NCBI RefSeq assembly: GCF_018691265.1
Contig: NW_024881278.1
Location: 1,922,001-1,986,000, forward strand
Source: Tyto alba
Lineage: Eukaryota; Chordata; Aves; Strigiformes; Tytonidae
Direction of reading: 5' to 3'
DNA: 64,000 nt
Positions 11,943 to 25,400 of this stretch are shown in pieces. A program made the translations under genes and the position numbers. The stretch's first letter is position 1. Each line of letters starts with the position of its first letter. Under the pieces are notes generated by a model. It was given only the letters and a program-made list of their open reading frames with translations. It had not been told where the DNA came from and ran no database searches.

Positions 11943-14900
11943 GTATTTGCTACTTTTATAAATATTTCCAAAAGTTGCTATCTTTCTCTGTAATTAGTTG
12001 ACTAGTACCAGTAAAGTATTTCTATGAGTGGTGAATTAAAATATTAACATTATTTCAAGACTACATTCTACACATATTTATCTATGTATAAATACATATA
12101 TATTTTAGATATGTCAGTATTGTCTTGAAATCTGTGAATTAATCTCTGTTGCTCATTTTACTTAAAAAAACAGATTAACAACCATGTGAACTTTTATCCT
12201 GTTCAGAAGACTTTGTATTTCACTGAAAGGATGTGCTCTGTTTATTATGTGTTGAGGGACTTGTCCTCCTGTAAAGAAGTGCTATTATAAGCCTAATATT
12301 GCCTTAAACAGAATGCTTCTGTGACTGGAAGCCTTCTTTAAAGGACTAAGATAATTAGAGGGTCCTTGAACATAAATGGATCCTTTTATTACAAAAATGC
12401 TACAAGATTGCATTGTTCCCTCCAAAAATATTTTATGAACTATTTTAAGTGAATATTTCAGTGAAAACTACTTGTTACACTTTTTCATAAATGCTTATGT
12501 CAGGATGCAAAATTTATGATTTGGACTACTGCTTAACGGTCAGAGTTGTCAGTGTTCAATATAGGGAGAGATGATGAAAAATCTGTAGAGTTCAGATGTA
12601 CGTAATGTAAACTATATTCCAAGAGTACTGCAGGGTTAGAGTCCTGTTACAGAAATAGTGGGGTGGAGCAAGGTAACAGGGTGTGGAACTGAAATCTGAC
12701 AGAGGCTGAACAGCATCAGAAATATCCTGTGTTGCTCTCAAAGTCATACAGCTTTCCGATTTCCCCTGTATGTAAGTGTGTCTTGCGCTGTTGAAAATTT
12801 GTGTAGATATTCACTCTTAAATTCAGTGTTAGTAATAGCAAGTGTCCTTTTTAGTACTCATACAGAGGAAAGTTTTACTGAATGCAGAAGTGTCAGAAGA
12901 TATTTCTACTCAGGGAACACGATGTTGATTTGAGTTTAATAAATGCTTACCAATGTAAGCAAATATGTTCAATTATTGCAGTATTGGGGACCACAATAAT
13001 TAGTGATTATTAGTCTCTAATATTGGACTTACAATAATTAGAGATTGTTTGTGAAAAAGATGAGAACACCACCATTATTATTTTTAAACTGTTCTTTACA
13101 AAGTCAGCTGGATTTGAAGTCTATGCAAGTACCGGCAAGCATCCTGCTACACTTAAAGGAGATGTCTGCGTTTAATGATGGCCTTAAATAGAAGCCTCCT
13201 TTCTTTTTGCCGGTACCAATTTTATATAGTGGTAAATACTTTAATGTTATACTATTTATAACTATCGCACATATACATATATGCATGTTACTTTGGTTCA
13301 AATCTTCTAGCTTCCATGACATTACATTAATGCCAATCCCAGTTAATTGAAATAGACTGCTAGTGGTCTATGAAGCATGGCCATCTGTTTATTCAGTGAT
13401 TTGAAATTCAGACTAGTGGTATTTAATTAAACTCTTGTTTCTGGTTTTCCTTTAAACTGTGTATGTGAGAGAGAGAGATAGAAATGTTTACAGGAAGTGA
13501 GAACTCTTCTGTAATCAATGCCATTCTTTTTTCCATTTTCAGAAGCTCATAATGTTTTATTTTATAATGCAATTTATGTTTAGTGCAGTTTTAAAATATA
13601 TTGATGTCTGACTCTTGTTTAAAATATGAGCATCCAACAATGTGAACCATTAAGTTAAGTAAGGGGTAGAGGGATGGAAAAATGAAATTACAAGAAAGGT
13701 TGAAAGAATGAAGCTTACAACTTGGCTGGATCACAACAGGAGATGAGAATGTGGCGTAAACATCTGCAGATATTCAAAAGGTGAAATTGCCAAGGCTAAG
13801 CAAGAAAATAAGATGTTAACATACGTAGTTCTTGGATGAATTTTTTAGAAAATAAAGGTACTGCTTAAACTCTAGAGATGCCTTGGTTTGGAAAGCTCCA
13901 GGATGGACAGTGCTTCCAAAGAGAAGTGTTGTCACTTGGTGTACCTAAAATCAGACTAGACTGTATTTGTAATAGTGATTATATTCCCCTTATTGTAGGT
14001 TTCTAAATCAGTTTTGTGTGGACATATATATTAAAAAACCAGCAACAAATGAAACTTACATGTCATGTATGAATCAAAACTGTGTACACATGCACATTCA
14101 TTTCATATTTCATTTTACGTACAGACATATACACTTGCATGTAAAAGTGCTTAATATATAAAACTGAAATTTACAATCAACTTAGATTTCTGTGGTTTTC
14201 ACAATGTAACATTTTATTGTTTTTAATTTTACATGTCTGTTCATTTTCATTTGTCCTTAAGTGGTAAATTTAGCACAGATTTATCCTAATATTTTCTACA
14301 GGGAATTTTTTTTTTGTCTTGTATGGGGGAGAAAAAAAGAAAAGACGACAATTATGCTTTGGTTGCTTTGTGTGTTGAGTACTGTATGTGTAGAATTTTA
14401 ATGTTTATTGGTAAATGACTTCACAAAATAACCAATTCATCAAACTGCATTTGGAATTTAAAAATAAAAATCTTGAATGAAAAGTTTAACTATGATTCCC
14501 TTAAAGCTTTATCTAAACTACGCTCAAATTTATTAAGTATTAAATGTATGTTAAAACAAATAATTAAGGATTCGTTGGGAAATAAAAGGTTTCACGTTTG
14601 TGCTGGTTTAGACTTTTTAAATTTTTTTAGTGGTAGCCGGGGATAGAAATTCCAGCCTTGAGAGTTTGTTGTATCAGGCTCTATGTTCAAGTCTCAAAAG
14701 GATGTTCTTTGGCATTAGTTTCCCACAAGCAATTTTTAAGGGCCAGGTTCTGTAAACTATTTTGATTCCATACTTATGAAATTGCTCATGTCTTTGCGTT
14801 TTGGAGTCTGTGATCAGCAAGAGATTGAACGGGTTGAGGAAAACTTCTGCTGTGGGGAAAGGAGAATTTGGAATAGTAAATCAAAGCATAGAGAATACAA

Positions 14901-15428
14901 ATTTGCACATTGAAATCTGTGTGGAATTGGCAGGTACATAAGTTTGGACACATTGGGTTGAACCAGAGCTCCAGATAGTTTTGTGTCCTCTTTCAGATAG
15001 AGGGGGTTTGCAGGTCTCCAAGGAACAGTATGGGACTGGGAAAAGCACCTCCACTGTGTTATCCAAGTTTCTAGTGACTTGTGATATTGGGACTTTATAA
15101 GCTGGAGATATCTTTGCTTTTAATATGTCAGGATGGCTTTCTCAAGATTTCTCATTTCTTTTTGGACTTGGAATACCAGTTATTTAAATTTTGCTGGGAA
15201 TGTGTTTCTTATCCTTGTGATGGTTTACCTTTGTTGAAGCTTTCTTGGAAAAAGAAAAGTGTTAGTTTAAATGCCACAGTTAGGAAGACAGTAGATTAAT
15301 TCTTGATTTTTTTTTAAGTTATTTTTGTTCTACAATCCTTCTATTGAAGCTTCAATTTGAGACACATCTTTCAATACCTTCCTCAAATAAAAAAAGGGAA
15401 GGGGGGGGGAAGACACCATCATAAAATT

Positions 15429-15456
15429 ACTTCATTAAAAGTACTTCATTAAGAGT
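15429..15456 (+). repeat. 14-bp tandem duplication
   Basis: Two adjacent 14-bp units, acttcattaaaagt and acttcattaagagt, differ at one base, and a partial third unit (actt) follows. It is small and intronic, with no sign of function. Confidence 0.85.
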
Positions 15457-16415
15457 ACTTCCAAATTCATGTAGCTTGCTTTCAATGGTCATGTATTATT
15501 TGAAGACATACTTTTACATTTTGATCTTCTGTTCGCCCTGTGGATGCTGGCAGGTTTCCTGCTTCTGTGTTCAGGGAGGATTTGGTATTAGTTCTTATGC
15601 CTTTAGCAAGTTGTTTCTCAAATATTTTTGGCCAATTTTGTCATGATTTTATATTGCATGTGCCAAAGGTGGTGGTTCTGAACTTGTTTGGGCATGATTT
15701 CAATTTTTTGAATGGTATTTTCTTACCTCTAACAGTCTCTTGGCCATTTTGTTTAGCCACACTGTCTTTGGCTTTATTTTTTTTGGCTTTTCAAAACTTA
15801 CTTCATGATTTATAAAATACAGAATATTGTAAAAGTCATATTTTATGGCTATAGTTTAACAGGGGGGTGGAACAACTGAAATCAAAAGATGAAGACTTTC
15901 TAAAGAGAGGATCAGGGAGATGGTGGAACTTAGAAATGACTGTGAAGATAAAGGGCCTTAAATTTGAGTTTTATTCTGTTACTCTCCGTCTAAAATTCAG
16001 TTTCTGTGTAAATAAGTAAAATACTTCTGATTTTTTTTTTGGACACATTTCAGCATATGAACTCTGAATTACAATAAAATTAATATTTTTAAAAAAATAC
16101 AGTTGTGGGTCTTTATTGGCAACTGAAGGATAAACATTACAGGAATTCTCTAACTATCTTGAAACCAATATTAAAATTCAGGAAATTCAGAGAATGTTGC
16201 AGTTGCAGGCATAGCTAGGATACCTGGGCCACCGTAACTGTGACATCTAACAACATAATGCAAGTGCCGTTCCATGTGAGAATAATGGTAGAGTGAAAGC
16301 TTGTTAAATGAGATGAGTGTTACCAGTGACCTTTATTTAGTATAAATGTAAGTAACAGCTAAACTGGTTTTTGGAGCAATGCAGTTAGAAGCCAAATCTT
16401 TGGTCTTTAAAAGCT

Positions 16416-16452
16416 TGTGCACGCATGTGTGCGCACATCTGCACATGCGCAC
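16416..16452 (+). repeat. Alternating purine/pyrimidine tract (CA/CG/TG)
   Basis: Bases 16416-16438 alternate strictly between pyrimidine and purine (TGTGCACGCATGTG and so on). After a short break, 16441-16452 alternate again (GCACATGCGCAC). Such tracts are prone to left-handed Z-DNA. The tract includes several CpG steps, which is unusual in this AT-rich intron. Confidence 0.75.
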
Positions 16453-17293
16453 AGACACAAACAAAATGGCCTCCCCTTTAAGCACCCCCACCACCTCCCA
16501 CAAAAACAGGCCCAAACCACTCTTGTAATGCCACTTGGAAATCTTTAGAGAATGTTTTTTGTTGGTATATGAATGTAAACACAGGAAGATGGGTATTATT
16601 TGGAGGGAAAACATTTGTGAAAAGAACCCAACCGCAGGAGAAACAATAGTCCGTTTTTTGGCTGTACTTTAAGAAAACATTTCCTATTCTTTTCCTGAAC
16701 ACAAGAGGAATCAAAGACACTGTGTATATTCTTCTTGTTCAGTATAATATTAAATGTGACACGGGAAGTTCTCCCCGGTTGGAATATCCATGATGATTGT
16801 GAATATTCATCTACTAACTGTGCCAAAAGTAATACTACCGGGTTAAGAGGCAGGCAGTGTTTTTCCTGGGAGGGAAATTGAAAAGTAAAAGTTCTCTTTG
16901 GATATACAGAATCTTAAATATAAAATATAGAGCTAAAATTTACAGTAAGAGCTAACGCAGGAGGCTTTGAAAATGCAACTGTAAGTGGAAATGTTGAGAC
17001 TGAGAATAACGTGTTTCATTCCGTTTTACATCTGTACAACAGTAGGTAGTAGAAAGCATGCTTACCCATTCTGTGTGTGTCGGTGGTGTGCTTTGTGTGT
17101 GCGTATCAGCCACTGAAGCCAGCAAAAAAAGGACTGGATTTTAAGGTCTCTGTTCAAAAACAGTGGCCTCTGTTCTCATAAAAGCATTCTAGGGATTATA
17201 TCAGAACGCTTTAAAAGCTGTGTTGGATATACATACATATACATATGATGCATCATTCCATGAAGTGAAAACCAGCACATTTTGTGTTGTAAA

Positions 17294-17364
17294 GAATCAC
17301 AGAATTTTTTAGCTTGGAAGGAACCTCTGGAGACCATCTAGTCCACCCCCTGCTCAAGGAGGGT
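17294..17364 (-). mobile_element. CR1 LINE, 3'-end fragment
   Basis: Read on the + strand, the order is 'aatcacagaat', 'gcttggaaggaacctctgg', 'agaccatctagtccaccccc', 'tgctcaagga'. This is the reverse complement of the avian CR1 3' end (GGTTGGACTAGATG.., CCTCCAGAGG.., ATTCTATGATT-type tail). The copy is truncated to about 70 bp and is relatively well preserved. It lies antisense to TASP1. Confidence 0.9.
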
Positions 17365-20300
17365 TCTCTCGTTTTCGAGATCCTTATTATATAAGGAAAT
17401 AAGTGTATTCGCTCTTCCTCCCCCTGCCTTTTCCTGCTCAAACTTTTACTTTTTGTTCATATCTGTTCTTCCTTCCAGTCCACTGTGTGCCTCTGGATGC
17501 TTTTGCTGCCAAAATGGAACAGGTAATGTGGAATAGGAAGTGACACCTATGGAGAGATGGCCTGTGCTTGTTGAGCTGTGTCCCCAGCCAGCATTTTGGC
17601 CTTTCCTTATGGAAGCTACTGAGCCGTAGATGCTTACTTGAAAACTCATTTTCAACAGGAACCCCACTGATGCACAGATCCGTGGAGTAAATATTTTTCA
17701 AGGAAGATTTAATGCCAATAAATTGAGTTGTGATGTAGGACTTCGGCTTTGCGATACCCATCTGTTGAGAGCAGTAGTGGCTGCGCAGGAATCCAGTGGC
17801 TGTTGACACCTGGGCAGGTGCCGTTTGTCTGTCTGGCTTGCATCCTTCTGAGTCCATGCTCCAAACGTCCAGAGGAATTTCATGTGCAAATCTTGTATCC
17901 TGTATAGATCATTCGATCTACACTATGTGAGATAGATCTTATGATAAGGTAATCTCTTTGTAGGAATATGTATTATCTCTCAAAATCAGTCTGGTCCTGT
18001 AAGATTTGGGGAATAGTAGGTAGTTTAATGGATCACAGATGAAGCAGCTGCATATGGAGAAGAGTTAGGTCATTGTTACAGTGAAACAGAGGGTGGAGGA
18101 AGAGGTCTATCTCCAGACAGATCAGTATTTACCTCTGAAGTGAATGGTTCTGTCAAGAGTTCAGCCTTTGTGTCCAGATGCCGTTTGGAGGCTTCAGTGT
18201 AACATATGGTGTCTGAACTAACTCACTACCACCGCAAGGCTGTGTGAAGAGAGAGGAAGCAACAGGCAGAGATGATTTGTGGGAATGGTAGCGTTAAGAA
18301 TCAGTCAATTAAACACAGTACCACAGTGTTCAAAGCTGAGGGATTTGTCCACAAAATAGACAGAATGGTGGTTTGAATTGCCTTCAGAAGGGTTGTTCTG
18401 AAGCAGAACTGGATGGATGCAACAATATTGCCTCCTGAAATTTTAATTGGAATTACAGTATGTAATTACACTAATTGTGAAGTTGCACAGGCCTTTTGGA
18501 AGTGATGGTCTCCTGCAGAAGGCCCGCTGCTCACAGAGCAGTGTGTTCATAACCTGGGGCAGCAGCCAGCCGCGCAGCACCGGCTCCTCGGAACCCTGTT
18601 AGTCCTGCTCCTGTTTGCCATGCCTTGCCCAAGGGGCTTGGAATAGGTGCAAAGATATCAATTAAAATGGAGATGGAGGCAAACTGAACTCTCTTTTTAG
18701 GTCTTAAATCTCCTATGACTGTGAGAAAATGCTTGTATGCATTTAGTTAGCTAACACACAAGATACTATCTTATTTCCTTTCCTTAGTTTTATATGACAA
18801 AAATGATGTAGTTTAGAAAGGTGTGGTATTCTTACAAAGATATCAATACTAGCAAAGCTTCTCATGAAGCCCTAGGCAAAAAAGAGTTTGCTTTTTCCTT
18901 TTCAGCTTAACTGAAATTAATCTTTCAAAATATATTAAATGTAAAGAAGAATGTAAAATGCACATCCTCTTTAATGGAACTACTTTTTGTCTTCATTCTA
19001 GCCTCTCTTGAAGTTATACCTGAAATTCTTCCTGTTCATGATGATTGAAACAAATAGCTTTTTTTAATAGTTATCTGACATTTCCTACTATTTAGAAGAG
19101 AAGGATTCATACATTTGGTATGTTTTAATTTTTAGCCTTTTTCTTTTCTGTTATCTGTACAATTGTAAAAAAGGTGGATAAGTTGTTCTTCAGTAATTTT
19201 AGTTTATTTTGTCCATATTAAAAACTTAGATTTAGAAAGTGTTTTCCCACCTCTCCTTAGAGAAGATATTTTAGACACAGTTTGTCTGGATGCTGAATTT
19301 GTCTTTTGTTACATTTGAAACCTACCCAAATTTACTGAAGTTACAACCTTTTGGAAAATTTCCATTTGCATACTCTTAGTAGGTGTTCGTTACTTTGGAA
19401 GTTAAATCATCTAAGAATTTTCTGTCTGCAACAAGAATGTTCTCCATTGATCCCTCTAGGATCAATGATTTAGGAATTGGAGAGGACTTCGTTTGCAGGT
19501 GTTCTTCCTGGCAGCAGGTCAGGGAGTTAAAAATTTCCCCTGATAGTATGAAGGCAAGATGCAGCAGCTGATAGGAGGACAAAAAGCTAAAAGTTATGCA
19601 ACTTTAGCATAATACATTATAGTACTAAACTAGACTCTAGCATTTATGTCTTTTCAGAATTAGACTTCAAGTTTTTATTTTAATATGTAACCGACTCTAT
19701 GAGTATCTTACCAGCCAAATATTTTTATTGTACTGTATTTGGGTTTTTAAAATCATTAGCTTGCAAGTTTTTAGTCAGCTCTTTCTAGAGACTGCTGGTA
19801 ATGACAATCACAGCTTACTAAAATACGGGTTTCATTGTGTTTCCATTAGGCATAACTAGAAGTTATTCAGGAAATAAAGTAGAAATAGTAGGTTTTTAAC
19901 TGGTTAACTGACACTTCTAGGCACTACTGTTTAACTGAAAATAACAACATCAAAGTTGAAACAGCTTAACAGGACCAGGTTCAGATTCGCTGTATGGCAT
20001 AGGTAATAGAATACAGATAACCTGTAACTTCTGTCTTTACCTTCTGAAAAGAGAAGAGTCATACTTTGGCAGTGGAGTAAACTAGATGAATTTTTCTATT
20101 CTCGGATGAAAGTGAGTAATGCAAGTTTCCATTCTGTACTCCTTTAAAACAAGTTCCAACACTTTGTGTTGAGGTACTGTATGTTTCAATAGCTAGACAG
20201 GCTCCGGCAGCTTGTCAGGGCTCCATAAGATCTCTGCTTATGGCTTGCAGAGAGAAAGCTAGATTTTCATTTCTCCTTCCATTCAACAGGAGTCTCTTTC

Positions 20301-20842
20301 ATGTCTGAAAATTGAAAACGCGTGTTTTTCAGTGTGGTGCATGGATGTGTGTGTGCCCTCTGGCACACCTGTTTCTCATTTCCTGACTTGAAAGCATCTC
20401 CCATCAAAAGAAGCAGAAAAACAATTTCTTTCTGACACGCTGCTTGGAGGCCCTTGCTTTGCAGAAGGCCTTCCTTTCGTTTGCCATCTTGGTTCCATTG
20501 GTAAAACATTATAAGATGCAGAGCACGCATTGTATGGGATGTTCAGCTTATATTGTGCTGGGTTCTTTCCCCTCTTGTTGTGGTTATTTGAAGCATTAGA
20601 AATCTACTTGAGAAGTCACTATGTTGGGGAAAAAACACTAATTTAATCTTTAGTTTCTTGCATGAAGCTCAAATCAAGGGCCAAAGTCTATAGCAAGTTA
20701 AGATTTGTATAAAGTGGAGTATTAGTTACGGTTTGGTACAGAAGGTTAGATAAAAATTTAAATATTATAGCTCAAATTTCTCATCGTTTCTTTTAAAAAG
20801 TATCCAATATAGTAGCTGAGAATTAAAGATGTTAACAATCTT

Positions 20843-20860
20843 AAATAAATAAATAAATAA
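20843..20860 (+). repeat. (AAAT)n microsatellite
   Basis: About four copies of AAAT/TAAA in the intron. It is a short simple repeat. Confidence 0.85.
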
Positions 20861-22183
20861 CCCACAGAAAACCCCTAGTAACTCAGCGGCTGTGAAAGTT
20901 GTGTGTAGGCTGGCTAGCAGATTATTACAGAATAGCTATTAACTGTTAAGGAACATTTAGGAAAGAAAAATACAAAATTTTACGCTCTAGCTGAAACGTT
21001 ACTGGCTTTTCTGTTTTCTCAGTTCAGCAACTGACACTCTCACAAACTGCATCTGGACTGTCTCTGTGGCTACCGTGCTGCAGTATGTACCTATCCAGTG
21101 GTAGGCTATTGGATTACATTGGTTTCATTTACTGACAAGCAAAACAGGACAAAAAGTTCAAAAAGACTCAGAGCTTGAAAAACATTAGATGTGTACAGCT
21201 AAACAGTGCTTGAAACGCAAAGATTGGCTCTGGGTCTACAGTGTAATGGCTAGTGGTTCATATGCTCATAAACCTTGCCTTTGTTAAGCTTTGTTCACTA
21301 TTAGTGTGATCCGGTATATGCAGAAAACACTGAAAATTTGCATCAGGTTATGTACTTCTATGTAACTTTATGGACTATAACAAAAAAAATCTTTAAATGG
21401 GTCAGTAAGGTGTACAGTTCACGTTTATGCCTGCTAAGGTATGCAACCCTGATACATTTCTTGTCTTGTGCATATATTGACATTCAGGTACCAGAGAGTT
21501 GCTTTCTAGATTATCTGCCTGCTACTGGAATTATGAATGACAGTGGAAAAATTAATGTTATTTCTCAGCATAGTAACAGGTTTCCATGATCGGTTCCTGT
21601 GTCTCATTCCTGTGCAAAAAGGCACGTGTCTGGCTTGTTGTACAGCGTTGTGCAACATAACAGGTACTTCTGGTTTGCCTGGTCTGACTCACTGATCAGC
21701 AATATCTGGTGGATGGAGTGCAGGAGCAACCATCTTGCTGTGCTCGAAGCTCAAAAAAGTGCCCATTGGGAGCTTTATGCTTTTCTGGGCTATTTTTTGC
21801 TGAAATAGTAACTTGAGAGGACTACCGATACATATGTAACTGTTAAGTTATGATGGAATAGCAGAAGGAAAAAGAGACTATGAAAAAAAAAATATGTAGA
21901 TTCCCAGATCGTTCTTGTGGGCATCTTGTAGGAACCAATGAAGAGTATATGAATAGGAAAAGTGGTATTATTCTCATAAATGGCACATTTAAATACCCCC
22001 AGAAGATGGAAGTCATATTTGAGTGTTGGTCAGCTTTGCACTTTGAAAAAAACACTGTACTAGAAGCTGTACTGTGGCGTGATCCAAGAAGAAATCTGTC
22101 TCTGAAAAATCAGTTCTGATGCTTTCTGTATGACCATCAGGGATTTTCTGTGTGATCTCCAAGTGGTTTTCAGGCAGGGTTAG

Positions 22184-22285
22184 TTTCTTTTTTTTTCTTT
22201 TTTCTTTTTTTTTTTTTTTTTTTTTCTTTGTGGGTTTTGGTTGTTTGAGGATTTTGGGGTTTTTTGGGTTTTGTTTAGATTCTGG
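22184..22285 (+). repeat. Poly(T) and T/G low-complexity region
   Basis: Interrupted T runs with a core of more than 20 T near 22205-22225 pass into a T/G-rich stretch. The tract produces artefactual poly-Phe (plus strand) and poly-Lys (minus strand) open frames. Confidence 0.9.
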
Positions 22286-23813
22286 TTCTCCCAAGCGTGT
22301 TGGTTTGAGCACAAAATCAATGTTATGTCTGTCAAGCCTTAGCCTTCTTTGCTTCCCTTGTCATAGGAGTCTGTTGCTGCCATATACGTTGAAAGCCTTT
22401 AGGAATCTGTTTTTTTTAATCTTCTTTCCCCTTAACCTAGGAGGCATCAAAATAACTGTATTTGCATGTACGTATGTATTTATATATCAACACAGACTAT
22501 ACATTTCCTGTATAAACATTGCTCGCTTTGCCAGTTGTAATCCTAGAAGAGGGCAACTAATTGTACTTACCTCTGCGAACATGGACAACTGGACTTCCAA
22601 CAGGAGTATTTTTGTTATGAGGGGTTATGAGTATGCAACAGGGTGTTTGCACCATATTACTGTGTTATGAAAAGAATTTGTTTATTATATGAAACAGTTA
22701 TTTCAGTGAGAATCACTGATTTAACCCAGTAAATTTTTCCAGATAGTAATCTCCATTGGAGTTACTCTTGTGCAAAGGCTTATGGAAGCTTTGGTCTGTC
22801 ATTGCAAAGTGTTTGTCTCTGAGATACAATGATCATTAGGTTGCCAAAGAAGTCATCATCTTAACTGGGAAAGAAAAAAAAAAAAATTATTTAAATTGTT
22901 TACAGGAAAGTTACTAAAACAAGTGCTTTTGAGACTTTAATGTAAAATGGAAAAATTCTATTAGGAGTCCCTGTTGGTTTGGTTTCAGTATTATTCAGTG
23001 ACAAACCACAAAGTATAATAACACAAAGAGCTAAACATAATGTGAGATAGTTAAGCAAATGATCCAGATTTAGACTTTCATCAGCCTATGTGCATAATTT
23101 GGAAATGTGTTAAAGTAGTTTTGACTGTAGTTGCTGTCTTGAGTCATGTTAATAAAACTTTTTCAGAAGCTGGCTAATGCTGGTTAGATTGCAAGTGAAT
23201 GGAACTATAAATTTGAACCCCCAACTTTATGTTGTAAGTTATAAATTAGGTTTCAGTTACTGTAATTCTGTATACATTTATTTTGTGTCTATCTACAATG
23301 TTTTTCCAGTTTGAGACTGTAGAGACAGACAGGTGTGCTAAACCTTCAAGATATTTCACACTCTAGTATTTGTCTCTAACTCTAGATAATAAGAGGGCAA
23401 TTCTATTGGAATAATTAGGGTAATTCTTTTTCTCAGCCTTTATCTGGTCAAAGTATGTGAAACACTGCCTAGTTATTTTTCTTGTTCAAAACAGATGTTC
23501 CTACATCAAAAACTCCAGTAACAAATTTTTCTTTTCAAAATGAGGGGATTATTTTCCTTAGTTATCTGTCCCTGCAGATTGCTGGCATGTGATGTGTTGA
23601 AAGATTTTTACGTACACTGCCAGCAGCAGTCTGTAAGTTTGCTGCCTTATAGGTTGACATAAATATGACAAAAAGAAATGACTTTGTCTGTGGGGATGTA
23701 GAGATGTGTGATGTGTTAGTAGAATTGCAAGGCTTCTCTCCTTGTGGTTGATCCTGGCTCACATCAGTGGGCTGCAGCTGTTCTTAACTCATATTAAGTT
23801 TTCTCTCTCTTAA

Positions 23814-23868
23814 TTTTTTTTTTTTTTTTTTTGTAGCAGACTTGATGTTATGGGAACTCTTCAATAAA
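23814..23868 (+). other. Acceptor-like site followed by poly(A) signal (possible cryptic terminal exon)
   Basis: Nineteen T (23814-23832) are followed by GTAGCAG, a near-ideal 3' splice site signal ending at 23839. An AATAAA occurs at 23863-23868. No coding sequence resembling taspase follows, so it is not a normal exon. It could act as a rarely used composite terminal exon. This is inference from signals alone. Confidence 0.3.
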
Positions 23869-25079
23869 ATCGTTCTCTTAGGGGAAAATAATGTTATACA
23901 TCATGCTAAAAAATGGCTATTGTCTTTTTGATGCCAATTTAGGAATTACTTAAAAATGTTGAAGTAGTAACATCTGTTTTTATTGCTAGATGCATAAGAG
24001 GTGCATAAGCTCACTCTGATTTTTATCTAATTTTCTTGATTCACGTACTAAGTCCGTCCCATCCTTTTTACCTCACACAGGGTATAAACATTGTATTTAA
24101 AAGTGCTAACAGGTTCTTTTCAAGAAAAAATCAACTTGCTAAGTTTTGTGCTGGAGGAGATACTTACTTAGTTTTATTCTTTACAGCAAAACTTCATAAT
24201 GATTCAATTTTCTTAGTTCTAAAAAAAGTGATATCCATGTTGGGATCTGTGGATAAAATGCACCTTGCAGTATTTTCATATTCTTTATACATTACTCCAT
24301 CTTGAATAAATATTAGATAACTGTCAATTCTACAGTGAACGAAAGCTTTTGAGCATGCAAATAATGAGGCAATGAATGAACAGATCCTCCTGTGAGCAAA
24401 TGTTGGGGACACTGTATTGTGTGAGCCTCTTGGAGATAATATCCTAGCCAGGACACTTTTCTGAATAGCTTGAGAGCTTGACAGTGTCAATGAAAACACT
24501 TTTTTTCTTGTGTTCTTAACAACTGCCTCCCTTTGCTGTGTAATTGTCATAGTATTTCAGCTCTTTCATTTTCCAAAACACGCCGAACTTTTTTAATTTG
24601 ATCCGTTTGCTATACAAAAAAATGTCTTGTCTTTCTGTTGTGCCAATTATATGTAGATTTAACACCAAAGTACCCCACTTCAAACAGCTCAGTTTAACCA
24701 AGTTGTATTAATCAGGAGAGACTGCCCATTAGGAGGAGTCCATAACTGAAGACTAGGGTGTAATTTTGATGATTGAAAATACTAAGATTTTAGGACACGT
24801 GTACACAATTTTTCTGCAGTCTGGTCCCTGGGCTTATTCTCTGACATCTAATGCATATGTAATGCTCCATCGGGTATCTTCATTGTTTTTTTTAATCTTG
24901 GAAATGAGGGCTGGGGTGGTCTACTTTTTTTTTTTTTTTTCTGCTGTGCTAGCAGTCTTTGAAGAACAGTGTTTTCAAACTCACTTTGCCTTTACGGGGC
25001 AGGGTGTAATTGTGTGACAAGTAACCAGAAAGAGAGATTCTTGGAGTGGGTTGCCATGTTAATTAGGGCATAAAAGTGA

Positions 25080-25400
25080 TGGCAAGAACACGAAGCCAGT
25101 CTGTGAGTAGCTGCAAGACACAGCGCTGGAGCTGCCGACGTGTGTTGTGCCCAAGCCAGGCCGTGCTCCGAACTCGGCGTTTTGGGAAGCGCGGCGATGA
25201 GCTGCTCAGCAGGCTGCGCTGGGGCCAGTTTGGGTTGGGTTTATTTATTAGTTCTTCTGTGCCAGATCTAGGCTGGCTTCAGCCAGTGTCGCTCAGTTTT
25301 CTCTGTTGTGGGCTTGCTAGTACGTCCAGTGAAGTGAGCGTCACCCGTGGGGAGCGAGCTGCCTTCGTCTGAAGCCAGCTTAGGTCTGATGTCTTACCAG
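25080..25400 (+). other. CpG-rich patch inside the intron
   Basis: Roughly 18 or more CpG dinucleotides occur in about 320 bp, in an intron otherwise poor in CpG (for example CTCCGAACTCGGCG near 25167 and AAGCGCGGCGATGAG near 25188). It has no matching protein and no recognised repeat. It may be an intragenic CpG island, an alternative or non-coding promoter, or the remains of a GC-rich repeat. The count was made by eye. Confidence 0.4.

Noticed and set aside
14599..14680. TGTGCTGGTTTAGACT..., resembling the start of some avian LTRs
   Set aside because: The resemblance fades after ~15 bp, and no matching end, poly(A) signal or target duplication was found.
17438..17857. 139-codon open frame on the minus strand next to a CR1 fragment
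   Set aside because: No CR1 ORF or other family motif is recognisable. Only the neighbouring ~70 bp match a CR1 tail.
22152..22670. 172-codon open frame
   Set aside because: Its first part is poly-Phe from a T run and the remainder has no recognisable motif. There is no splice or promoter support.
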